Position numbers and translations under genes: made by a program. Of a stretch of 8,146 nucleotides of DNA, positions 1-5,354 are shown piece after piece. Position 1 is the first letter of the stretch. Each line of letters starts with the position of its first letter. The notes below the pieces were generated by a model. That model made no database searches. It was not told where the DNA came from and saw nothing but the letters and a program-made list of their open reading frames with translations. The stretch comes from JBBSHE01 sp038253325 (GTDB lineage: Bacteria > Actinomycetota > Actinomycetes > Propionibacteriales > Nocardioidaceae): positions 1-8,146 of the forward strand of contig JBBSHE010000077.1 in the NCBI GenBank assembly GCA_038253325.1. Reading direction: 5' to 3'.

Positions 1-55
1 CGCCATACCGCTCACCTCGTCGGACGAAACGACCGACCGCACCCGCCGACGCCCC

Positions 56-107
56 AGCGTCCGGGGAACGCGCAACGTCCGAGCGTCCGGGGAACGCGCA
101 ACGTCCG
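56..107. repeat. Perfect tandem 26-bp duplication
   Basis: Positions 56-81 and 82-107 are identical and directly adjacent. Each unit starts AGCGTCCGGGGAACG and ends CGTCCG, so each holds two CGTCCG hexamers, at 58, 76, 84 and 102. The reverse complement CGGACG occurs at 21, 138 and 179, which makes the whole 1-195 stretch a cluster of the same short element in both orientations. With two copies and no spacers this is not a CRISPR array. A slippage or recombination duplication of a hairpin-type intergenic repeat is the simplest reading. Confidence 0.75.
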
Positions 108-143
108 AAGAACCGGGCGCCATACCGCTCGCCCCTTCGGACG
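102..143 (-). terminator. Two-part hairpin downstream of dinB, possible terminator
   Basis: CGTCCGAAG (102-110) is the exact reverse complement of CTTCGGACG (135-143). Inside it GGGCG (115-119) pairs with CGCCC (130-134), leaving a 4-nt bulge (111-114) and a 10-nt loop. That gives 14 GC-rich base pairs starting about 52 nt beyond the dinB stop codon. There is no T-tract, which is common for actinobacterial terminators. Because it is built from the local repeats it could instead be a repeat-borne hairpin with another role. Confidence 0.45.
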
Positions 144-195
144 CAACAACCGAGGCCGCCGGGTCGGGCCAGCCGGGTCGGACGCCGGTGAGCTG

Positions 196-1392
196 TCAGT
201 CCGGGATCAAAGGCACGGACATGCCCTGGTCGCGGCCGATCAAGCCGGCGCGAGTGACCGCGCCGGCTCCGAACCGCTGCTGTACGTCGTCGAGTGCGGC
301 GTCGAGCCGCTCTCGGTCGTGCCGGTCGAACGGCAGTTCGAGCTGAACGTTGCCGTCGTCGTCGAGGTTACCGACCGCGACACCGATGAGGGTGAGACCG
401 GCGTGCTGGATCATCGGCATCGCCGACGACAGCAACCCGCTCGCGGTGGCGCGGATCGCCTCCGTCTGCGCCGTGGGCCGAGCCAACGTGTGCGACCGAG
501 TCGCCCGAGAGAAGTCGTCGAAGCGGAGCCGAAGGACCACGGTTCGGCCGACCCGACCGGCGCGGCGCATCCGGCGGGTGACCCGGTCCACCAGGCCGAC
601 CAGAGCAGCTTCGATCTCGGCCGGTGACTTGGGCCTTCGTCCGAGGGCGCGCTGTGATCCGATCGACCCGCGGCGGCGACCCACTTCGACCGGCCGCGGA
701 TCACGGTTACGGGCGAGCGCGTACAGCTGGCGGCCCGACCCGCGGCCAAGGATGCCGATCAGGGCCGCCTCGTCGAGGGTTGCGACGTCGGCGACCGTCA
801 CGAGCCCGCGGGTGTGGAGCTTCTCGGCGGTAACCGCACCCACCCCCCACAACCGCTCGACCGGCAGCGGATGGAGAAAGTCCAGCTCGCCGTCCGGCGG
901 AACGACGAGCAGACCGTTGGGCTTGGCCACCCCGCTGGCAACCTTGGCCAGAAACTTTGTCCGCGCTATGCCAACCGTGATTGGCAGTCCGACCCGTTCG
1001 AGCACCTCTCGCCGGAGTCGCAGGGCGATGTCGGTGGGCGACCCTGACAGACGGCGGAGCCCGGCGACCTCGAGGAACGCCTCATCGATCGAAACGCCAT
1101 CCACCAAGGGCGTCGTCTGCCAGAACACGTCGAACACCGCCCTGCTCGCCTCGGCGTAGGCCGCCATCCGGGGCTCGACCACGATCGCCCGCGGACACAA
1201 CCGGCGAGCCTGAGCACCGCCCATCGCCGTACGGACGCCGTCAGCCTTGGCCTGATAGCTCGCTGCCAGCACAACGCCCGCTCCGACGATCACCGGACGA
1301 CCGCGCAGGCGCGGATCGTCTCGTTGCTCCACCGAGGCGTAGAACGCATCGAGGTCGGCGTGCAGAACCGTCGCTTCACCGTCCACGAACAC
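196..1392 (-). CDS. dinB: DNA polymerase IV (Y-family translesion polymerase)
   Basis: Error-prone polymerase that copies past damaged bases; it acts in the cytoplasm on stalled forks together with the sliding clamp. Numbering is from GTG 1392 (398 residues). The palm motif HADLDAFYASVE (about 11-22) gives catalytic Asp13 and the tyrosine (about 18) aligned with the usual steric-gate position. SIDEAF (about 102-107) gives the Asp-Glu pair. Helix-hairpin-helix-like GVGAVTAEKL (about 184-193) and a complete little-finger domain follow. QLELPF near residue 350 resembles a beta-clamp-binding motif. Length is normal for the family. The open frame extends upstream to GTG 1446 (416 residues), but that start lacks a Shine-Dalgarno sequence, and the extra 18 codons coincide with a promoter and LexA box. 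I therefore prefer the start at 1392, with GTG 1384-1386 as an alternative. Family assignment is secure; the start is inferred. Confidence 0.95.
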   Translation of the reverse strand: MFVDGEATVLHADLDAFYASVEQRDDPRLRGRPVIVGAGVVLAASYQAKADGVRTAMGGAQARRLCPRAIVVEPRMAAYAEASRAVFDVFWQTTPLVDGVSIDEAFLEVAGLRRLSGSPTDIALRLRREVLERVGLPITVGIARTKFLAKVASGVAKPNGLLVVPPDGELDFLHPLPVERLWGVGAVTAEKLHTRGLVTVADVATLDEAALIGILGRGSGRQLYALARNRDPRPVEVGRRRGSIGSQRALGRRPKSPAEIEAALVGLVDRVTRRMRRAGRVGRTVVLRLRFDDFSRATRSHTLARPTAQTEAIRATASGLLSSAMPMIQHAGLTLIGVAVGNLDDDGNVQLELPFDRHDRERLDAALDDVQQRFGAGAVTRAGLIGRDQGMSVPLIPD

Positions 1393-1399
1393 ATGTTCG
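1386..1399 (-). promoter_or_regulatory. LexA (SOS) box of dinB
   Basis: On the minus strand the site reads CGAACATGTGTTCG, with perfect CGAAC/GTTCG half-sites and a 4-nt centre. It matches the Gram-positive/mycobacterial SOS consensus CGAAC-RNRY-GTTCG at every position, on both strands. It lies just after the proposed -10 box and overlaps the proposed GTG start, so bound LexA would block RNA polymerase. This predicts that dinB here is damage-inducible. It was found by eye; no genome-wide background was computed. Confidence 0.85.
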
Positions 1400-1400
1400 C

Positions 1401-1429
1401 ATTTAAATGCCCGCAAGGCGAGCCAGCAA
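1401..1429 (-). promoter_or_regulatory. Probable sigma-A-type promoter of dinB
   Basis: Reading the minus strand, TTGCTG (1424-1429) is followed after exactly 17 nt by TTAAAT (1401-1406), each a partial match to TTGACA/TATAAT. Transcription would start around 1392-1396, at or next to the GTG at 1392, giving a leaderless or nearly leaderless mRNA. The A/T-only stretch ATTTAAAT stands out in this GC-rich background. Support comes from its placement directly upstream of the LexA box. Confidence 0.55.
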
Positions 1430-1878
1430 GGTCGTCCTTCCCACACGACGGTGGCTGCGGGGCGAGCTTCGACGCCGGTCCCACCCGTGCGGCGTCAGCG
1501 GCGAGCGGCGGCCTCGTCGATCCGGTTCGCTGCGGTGACGCTGAGCGTGGCGTCTCCCAAGCGACGGGATCGACCGCATCGTTGGCCGCTTGCGTGAACG
1601 TGGGCCAACGGTCTTCCCGACCAGGGTCCAGCACGGCCAGACGCCGGTGCCCAGGTTGTATGCGTCGGGTCCCGGACGCGCTGAGCACCTCTTGGAGATC
1701 TCGAGCCGGACTGCTGTGTCATCCGTGGCGCACAGCGTCAGCCGTTCGGGCCTGGTGTACGCGAAGCACTGCGGAACCGAGCGTCTCAAGGCTGGCTCGC
1801 GTTCCACCAGACGCCCCGGACTCCGGTCGTTACGCTTTCGCCACCGCTCACTGAGCACCACGGCGGACATTCCCTCCA
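1430..1878. other. Intergenic stretch without an intact gene; possible decayed minus-strand coding sequence
   Basis: No open frame here has a good start, a ribosome site and convincing composition together. On the minus strand, protein-like segments appear in successive frames: roughly 1640-1550 reads as LAVLDPGREDRW followed by TFTQAANDAVDPVAW, and from about 1558 another frame reads LGDATLSVTAANRIDEAAA and ends at a TGA at 1496-1498. The second segment has high G/C at third positions. A frameshifted remnant of a gene ending just before the dinB promoter would explain this, but chance cannot be excluded and I cannot name a family. Confidence 0.3.
1773..1805 (-). terminator. Stem-loop beyond the envelope operon, possible terminator
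   Basis: On the minus strand GGAAC-G-CGAGC (1805-1795) can pair with GCTCGGTTCC (1782-1773), giving a 10-bp stem with a one-base bulge and a 12-nt loop. It begins 73 nt after the stop of the YihY-family gene. There is no T-run. It is the strongest hairpin I found between that stop and dinB, but its role is inferred from position only. Confidence 0.3.
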
Positions 1879-3066
1879 CTACGTGGCGTCGTCGTCAGCG
1901 GCGTGGCCATCGTCGCGTCCATGCGCGTCCCGCAACGCGCGGGCCCGCCGCACGTCGTCGTCGTGCTTGGACTGGGCCCTCTCGATGTTGCGACTGTCGC
2001 GCGGCGGGAGCTGGATGGTCTCCTCGGCCGGCAGCCCTGCTTGGAGCTCCCGACCGCGTTCGGTCTCCGCGTCGAGTTCGGCCCCGAACAGCAACGCAAG
2101 GTTGGTGATCCAGAGCCAGAGCAAGAACACGATGACCCCGGCCAGGGAACCGTACGTCTTGTTGTAGCTGGAGAAGTTTGCGACATAGAAACCGAACGCC
2201 AAAGACGCCACTATCCACACGACGATCGCGACCACGGCTCCGATGCTGATCCATCGGAACTTCGGCTGCTCCACGTTGGGCGTCGCGTAGTAGAGGATGG
2301 CGACGATCACGACGACGATCGCGAGCAGGACCGGCCACTTCGCGATGTCCCACACCGTGACGGCGGTCGACCCCACGCCCAACTGGTTACCGACCGCCTG
2401 GGCGACCGGACCTGTCAGGACGAGAAGTGCGGCGGCGACCGCTGCCAAGACGACCGCGGCGAGGGTCACCAGAAGCATCGTCGGACGCAGCTTCCAGAAC
2501 GGTCTGCCTTCCCCGGTCTCGTACATCCGGTTCATTGCCCGACCGAACGCGCCGACGTAGCCGGATGCGGACCACAGCGCTCCGAGCAGCCCGGTGACCA
2601 ACGCGATACCGGCACCCGGCGCCTGGCTCAGACTCTCGAGCGTGGGACGCAATGAGTCCGCGGCCGACGACGGGCCGACCTGCGAGATGATATTGAGAAC
2701 GGCATCGACGGTCTTCTTGCCCTGACCGAACACTCCGAGCAGCGAGACCAGTGCGATCGCGGCGGGGAAGACGGCGAGCACCGCGTAATACGTGAGCGCG
2801 GCGGCCAGATCAGTGCACTGGTCCTTCGAGAACTCGCGCGCGGTTTTGCGAGCGACGTACAACCAGGACCGCTTCGTCAGGTCGCCCGGCGCGTCCGGTT
2901 TGCGTTCGTCGTCGGGGTCTGGTGCCGCGTCCTGCCCACATGGTGACGCATCCTTGCCTGGCGACTCCGGCTCGTCCGCCGTTCTCTTGCTGTTGCGCGC
3001 CCCCGACGTCGCGGAGCGATGCGTACCCGCGCCGACGTCCTCAGACGCAGACGTACGGTCCGTCAC
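1879..3066 (-). CDS. YihY/BrkB-family inner membrane protein
   Basis: Polytopic membrane protein of the family once called ribonuclease BN. The RNase function was reassigned to another gene, so no reaction should be inferred. From GTG 3066 it has 395 residues: a charged Asp/Glu/Lys-rich N-terminal tail (about 1-65), then a core with about six membrane segments. Family hallmarks are LAAALTYYAVLAVFPA, ALWSASGYVGAFGRAMNRMYE-like text split around residue 170, YYATPNV, and SYNKTYGSLAGVIVFLLWLW. The C-terminal tail of about 50 residues is rich in His, Asp and Arg. The frame also opens at GTG 3081, but GTG 3066-3064 overlaps the upstream TGA as GTGA and has GGAG 9 nt before it, so I chose it. It is the last gene of the four-gene operon and probably translationally coupled to the DUF3618 gene. 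Confidence 0.9.
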   Translation of the reverse strand: MTDRTSASEDVGAGTHRSATSGARNSKRTADEPESPGKDASPCGQDAAPDPDDERKPDAPGDLTKRSWLYVARKTAREFSKDQCTDLAAALTYYAVLAVFPAAIALVSLLGVFGQGKKTVDAVLNIISQVGPSSAADSLRPTLESLSQAPGAGIALVTGLLGALWSASGYVGAFGRAMNRMYETGEGRPFWKLRPTMLLVTLAAVVLAAVAAALLVLTGPVAQAVGNQLGVGSTAVTVWDIAKWPVLLAIVVVIVAILYYATPNVEQPKFRWISIGAVVAIVVWIVASLAFGFYVANFSSYNKTYGSLAGVIVFLLWLWITNLALLFGAELDAETERGRELQAGLPAEETIQLPPRDSRNIERAQSKHDDDVRRARALRDAHGRDDGHAADDDAT

Positions 3067-3407
3067 TGCTTTCGTCTCCACACCGCGAACGCAACCACGG
3101 CAACGACTGCAATGACGAGCGCGACGGGGACCGGGGTCTTCACCTTGCCGTCGGTCGTGGTGACGCTGTCCTTGGCCTTGGCAGCCAAGTCGGTCCCGCG
3201 CGCCTTCAGTGCATCGACGTCACGAGCAGCACGTTGCTTGGCGTCCTGGGCCTTGTGCTTGGCTCGCGCCTTGACGTTGAGCCGTTCCGCCAACGTCGCG
3301 ACCGTGACCCCGAGCTGTTCCCTCGTCTGCGCCAGGTCTGCTTCGATCCGCTCGACCTCGGGGTCGCCCGCGAGGTCGTCTGTTGTCCCGTCACTGGTTG
3401 CCGTCAC
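3063..3407 (-). CDS. DUF3618 domain-containing membrane-anchored protein
   Basis: Small protein of 114 residues. The DUF3618 segment lies at about 16-50 (DPEVERIEADLAQTREQLG, then TVATLAERLNVKAR) and is followed by a Lys/Ala-rich, probably coiled or helical stretch to about 82. One C-terminal membrane helix (about 93-109, VPVALVIAVVAVVAFAVW) ends in RRKQ. This predicts a C-tail-anchored protein with its charged helical part in the cytoplasm. The GTG start at 3407 has AAGGA 8 nt upstream and overlaps the end of the holin-like gene by 17 nt; its own stop overlaps the YihY start. The biochemical function of DUF3618 is not established. In actinobacteria it commonly travels with holin-like and YihY/YtxH-type genes, as here. 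Confidence 0.88.
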   Translation of the reverse strand: MTATSDGTTDDLAGDPEVERIEADLAQTREQLGVTVATLAERLNVKARAKHKAQDAKQRAARDVDALKARGTDLAAKAKDSVTTTDGKVKTPVPVALVIAVVAVVAFAVWRRKQ

Positions 3408-3867
3408 GGGGGGCGTCCTTCACTTGCTGGATGTCGCGTTTGACGTTCTCTACTGCTCGCTCTGGGGTCGGCGAGACCTGTTGGACTTCCTTCTTTCCGA
3501 CCAACGCGGCAACGCCCGCCGCGATGAACAGCACGACGGCCACGATCAGGGCCGACGCCCCGACCGGCAGCGCCAGCGCGAGAGCCGCGATTGCGGTCGT
3601 GATGAGTGCCGCCAGGGCGTACAGCGCCAGAATGCCCGCCGCGCCGAAGAGTCCCGCTCCGAGACCGGCATGCTTTGCCGTCCTCTGGAGCTCCTTCTGG
3701 GCGAGCTTGAGCTCACCCCGCACCAGCTGCGAGGTCTGCTCGGACAACCGCGTCATCAGCTCGCTGACGGAGGGTTCGGCCGACGCGCTCGACGGCTTGT
3801 ACTCGGCCGACCTCCTCGCCGGCTTGTACTCGGCCGACGTGCTCGCCGGCTCGTAGTCGCGGCTCAT
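3391..3867 (-). CDS. Actinobacterial Holin-X-type (phage holin family) membrane protein
   Basis: 158 residues. After a polar N-terminal tail comes an amphipathic helix (SEQTSQLVRGELKLAQKEL, about 42-60), the usual opening of the Holin-X (holin superfamily III) domain. Two membrane helices follow, at about 69-97 and 102-123, then a charged tail ending at 158. The family name comes from phage holins, but these chromosomal actinobacterial proteins are not known lysis proteins, and no endolysin or phage gene is nearby; a housekeeping envelope role is more likely. The N-terminus has tandem nonapeptide repeats (see the separate repeat entry). ATG 3867-3865 overlaps the TGA of the YtxH-like gene as ATGA, and no clear Shine-Dalgarno is seen, which suggests coupling to the upstream gene. 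Confidence 0.88.
   Translation of the reverse strand: MSRDYEPASTSAEYKPARRSAEYKPSSASAEPSVSELMTRLSEQTSQLVRGELKLAQKELQRTAKHAGLGAGLFGAAGILALYALAALITTAIAALALALPVGASALIVAVVLFIAAGVAALVGKKEVQQVSPTPERAVENVKRDIQQVKDAPRDGNQ
3782..3862 (-). repeat. Three imperfect 27-bp tandem repeats coding a nonapeptide repeat
   Basis: Copies lie at 3782-3808, 3809-3835 and 3836-3862. The first two differ at few positions; the third is more diverged. The encoded N-terminus of the holin-like protein reads SRDYEPAST, SAEYKPARR, SAEYKPSSA, then a partial SAEPS, so the unit is S-A-E-Y-K-P plus three variable residues. The 27-bp period keeps the frame, so copy number could change without disrupting the gene. Confidence 0.75.
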
Positions 3868-4166
3868 AGGCTGGTGGTGGAGGTGCCAGCGCTGCCGGCG
3901 GCGGGAGAGCCTGCGTGCCGGGCGTCGTCCTGGTCGCTCGACTTCACCTTGCTGGTCGCCTGCTTGACCGCGCTCGCCATCTGGTCTCTGACCTCGGGCG
4001 CCTTGTCCTTGATCATGTCACCGGCCTGCGACGTCGTCTTCTGTACGCGCGGGTCCGACCAGGCGCGGCGGGCCGTGGTCATGATCTGGTCGTACCGTTG
4101 GCGGCCCGCCTTCGCACCGAGCACGTATGCGCCTGCGCCGACGGCCAGGGTGAGGATCTTGCTCAT
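3864..4166 (-). CDS. YtxH-like small membrane protein
   Basis: 100 residues. One N-terminal membrane helix (about 3-18, KILTLAVGAGAYVLGAKAG) is directly followed by RQRYDQI. This glycine-rich helix plus G-R-x-R-Y-D/E motif is typical of the YtxH-like family in actinobacteria. The rest is polar and probably helical to about residue 75, with a low-complexity Ser/Gly/Thr tail. Start ATG 4166-4164 is preceded by AAGGAG (4172-4177), 5 nt away. It is the first gene of the envelope operon; its stop overlaps the holin-like start. The molecular function is unknown, and Bacillus YtxH is only loosely linked to general stress. Family call is moderately confident because the protein is short. Confidence 0.8.
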   Translation of the reverse strand: MSKILTLAVGAGAYVLGAKAGRQRYDQIMTTARRAWSDPRVQKTTSQAGDMIKDKAPEVRDQMASAVKQATSKVKSSDQDDARHAGSPAAGSAGTSTTSL

Positions 4167-4220
4167 CAGTTCTCCTTGTCGTCACCGCCGGTCAACGGGG
4201 TCGGCCGGCGCCGGTCGAGG

Positions 4221-4250
4221 ATTGTCCTTACGCCGTAAGTTACCTGTCAA
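4221..4250 (-). promoter_or_regulatory. Promoter of the four-gene envelope operon
   Basis: On the minus strand a perfect TTGACA (4245-4250) is followed after 18 nt by GACAAT (4221-4226), a 4 of 6 match to TATAAT. The predicted transcription start is near 4214, leaving about 47 nt of leader before the ATG of the YtxH-like gene. The spacer is occupied by a palindrome. Nothing comparably strong was seen for the divergent tetR gene. Confidence 0.6.
4227..4239. promoter_or_regulatory. Palindromic operator, probably for the divergent TetR-family regulator
   Basis: CTTACG-C-CGTAAG is a perfect 13-bp palindrome with 6-bp arms. It lies entirely inside the -35/-10 spacer of the minus-strand promoter and abuts the -10 box. 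A second overlapping palindrome, GTAA-G-TTAC, spans 4235-4243, so three alternating TTAC/GTAA half-sites occur. Short odd-length palindromes of this kind are typical TetR-family operators, and a TetR-family gene is transcribed divergently next door. Which protein binds is inference. Confidence 0.6.
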
Positions 4251-4411
4251 GCCCTCCGTACCCAACCCCTGGACCCGCAAACTCGGGATGGAGAACGTCA
4301 CTCAGCGAAGCGCACCGTCCGATCCGCCTTGGCTGGCCGAAAGCAGGCAGTCGACCGACCGTGATGTGATGTGCTGGCAGCCGAGCGAGCACGCGAAGGA
4401 GGCGACAGCCG

Positions 4412-5149
4412 ATGAGCAGCCGACCCGAGTCCCGACTCGAGCGGGAGACCGCCGAAACGCCGGACCGATCGCCATTGTCTCGCGCTGCGATCATCCAGGC
4501 CGCGATCGAGTTCGTCGACAACGGCAGCCTGGCGGCGCTCACTATGCGGAGGCTCGGACGGCAGCTCGGCGTCGAGGCGATGTCCCTGTACCGGTACGTG
4601 AACGGCCGTGAAGACCTCCTCGAGGGCATGGTGGACCGGATGGTCGCGGAACTGCACCTGAACCCCAAGCGCCAGCTTCGGCCAGGAGACGGCTGGCAGG
4701 CGTACCTCCAATGGCTCGCCCACGCAGTACGCGCGCTGGCCACTGAGCATCCCCAGTTGTTTCCCCTGATCGCCACCCGGCACCCGGCGGCGCCGTGGCT
4801 CCGGCCGCCGCTCCGCAGCTTGCGCGTGGTCGAGGACTTCCTCACGGCGCTGACGTCACGGGGGTTCGGGGACGCCGCTGCGGTCGAGGCCTATCGGGCC
4901 TTTTCCAGCTTCCTGCTCGGACACCTCCTTCTCGAGGCCTCGGTCCTCGGGGCACCGACGTCACCGGCCGAGGAGCCGCTCGACGAGGGCGATGCCGAGG
5001 TTCCGACCGCTGGCGCAGACCTCGACATGGACGGGTATCCCAATGTCCAGCGACTGGAGGCCGAGTTATCCGAGGACCACGCCGACGAGGAGTTCGAACG
5101 CGCCTTGGAGAACCTGTTGGACCGGCTCGACATGCAGCTGGCACAGTAG
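4412..5149 (+). CDS. TetR/AcrR-family transcriptional regulator
   Basis: DNA-binding repressor of 245 residues. The N-terminal domain (about 21-75) has the TetR helix-turn-helix, with LTMRRLGRQLGV at about 43-54 and the recognition helix in EAMSLYRYVNGREDLL. The C-terminal ligand/dimer domain (about 90-240) resembles the TetR_C type (PF02909-like), for example RAFSSFLLGHLLLEA at about 162-176. An acidic, probably disordered insert lies at about 185-207. The ligand cannot be read from sequence. Start ATG 4412 has a strong GAAGGAGG (4395-4402) with 9-nt spacing. The gene diverges from the envelope operon; the palindrome in that operon's promoter is the obvious candidate operator, and autoregulation is possible. 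Confidence 0.92.
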   Translation: MSSRPESRLERETAETPDRSPLSRAAIIQAAIEFVDNGSLAALTMRRLGRQLGVEAMSLYRYVNGREDLLEGMVDRMVAELHLNPKRQLRPGDGWQAYLQWLAHAVRALATEHPQLFPLIATRHPAAPWLRPPLRSLRVVEDFLTALTSRGFGDAAAVEAYRAFSSFLLGHLLLEASVLGAPTSPAEEPLDEGDAEVPTAGADLDMDGYPNVQRLEAELSEDHADEEFERALENLLDRLDMQLAQ

Positions 5150-5170
5150 CCGGCTGACGCATTACGCAGC

Positions 5171-5193
5171 ACTCGGCGAGCCGTACGCCGAGT
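5171..5193 (+). terminator. Stem-loop 21 nt after the tetR stop, possible terminator
   Basis: ACTCGGCG (5171-5178) pairs perfectly with CGCCGAGT (5186-5193) across a 7-nt loop. Position right after the tetR stop suggests transcription termination, though no T-tract follows. Confidence 0.5.
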
Positions 5194-5199
5194 TCCTGC

Positions 5200-5292
5200 T
5201 TGTGGCTGGGCGATCGCAAGGTAGTAGTCCACGTTGTCCCAGCCACCGCGGTCTCCATGTGGCTGCCGGACGACGTCGAGCAGGCGAAGTGA
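5200..5292 (+). other. Short protein-like fragment between tetR and the sulfotransferase
   Basis: From TTG 5200 a frame reads LWLGDRKVVVHVV, then PATAVSMWLPDDVEQAK, and stops at TGA 5290-5292, with about 25 of 30 third positions G or C. The frame is closed upstream by a TGA at 5155-5157, and there is no convincing start or ribosome site. A different frame at about 5170-5205 reads AALGEPYAEFLLVA, so the two together could be the frameshifted end of a lost gene. It could also be a tiny gene or chance. I do not recognise a family. Confidence 0.2.
5202..5246. repeat. 9-bp perfect inverted repeat with a 27-nt loop
   Basis: GTGGCTGGG (5202-5210) is the exact reverse complement of CCCAGCCAC (5238-5246). 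It follows the first stem-loop by 8 nt, so the two could form a tandem hairpin structure downstream of tetR. It also lies inside the protein-like fragment at 5200-5292, where it may have no RNA role. Confidence 0.45.
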
Positions 5293-5342
5293 GTGGGGAT
5301 GCGAACCGTCGAGATGCTGACGTGTCATGAGGAGCGAGAGGC

Positions 5343-5348
5343 TACGCT
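5343..5348 (+). promoter_or_regulatory. -10 box of a probable leaderless sulfotransferase transcript
   Basis: TACGCT fits TANNNT and ends 6 nt before ATG 5355, so transcription would begin at or next to the start codon. No Shine-Dalgarno lies at normal spacing before this ATG; the GAGGAG near 5329-5334 is too far away. No clear -35 box was found. Confidence 0.5.
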
Positions 5349-5354
5349 CGCCGG

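Larger units (their letters stand above)
1..152. repeat. Imperfect ~35-bp direct repeat, copies at 1-35 and 118-152
   Basis: The first 13 bases of the window (CGCCATACCGCTC) recur exactly at 118-130, and the similarity continues with substitutions (about 17 of the next 22 positions) to 35 and 152. Each copy contains CGGACG followed by A/C-AAC. The second copy supplies the loop and right arm of the hairpin at 102-143. The first copy may be the right half of a similar hairpin whose left arm lies outside the window. No coding frame is convincing here. Confidence 0.6.

Noticed and set aside
56..107. CRISPR-like repeat array
   Set aside because: Only two units, directly adjacent with no spacers and no cas genes.
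350..1159. Long plus-strand open frame (269 codons) opposite dinB
   Set aside because: Arg/Ser/Thr-rich, low-complexity translation typical of an antisense shadow in high-GC DNA; the minus strand carries an unmistakable polymerase.
3391..3867. Prophage lysis gene (holin)
   Set aside because: The family name comes from phage, but there are no phage genes, endolysin or attachment sites, and the operon context is a chromosomal envelope cluster.
3019..4611. 530-codon plus-strand open frame across the envelope operon
   Set aside because: Antisense to four recognisable genes and running into the start of tetR in another frame; composition is repetitive and no domain is visible.
5093..5101. GTTCGAAC-type sequences in tetR and near 6047 as further LexA boxes
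   Set aside because: The half-sites are back to back or in the wrong order, without the CGAAC-N4-GTTCG spacing, and they lie within conserved coding sequence.
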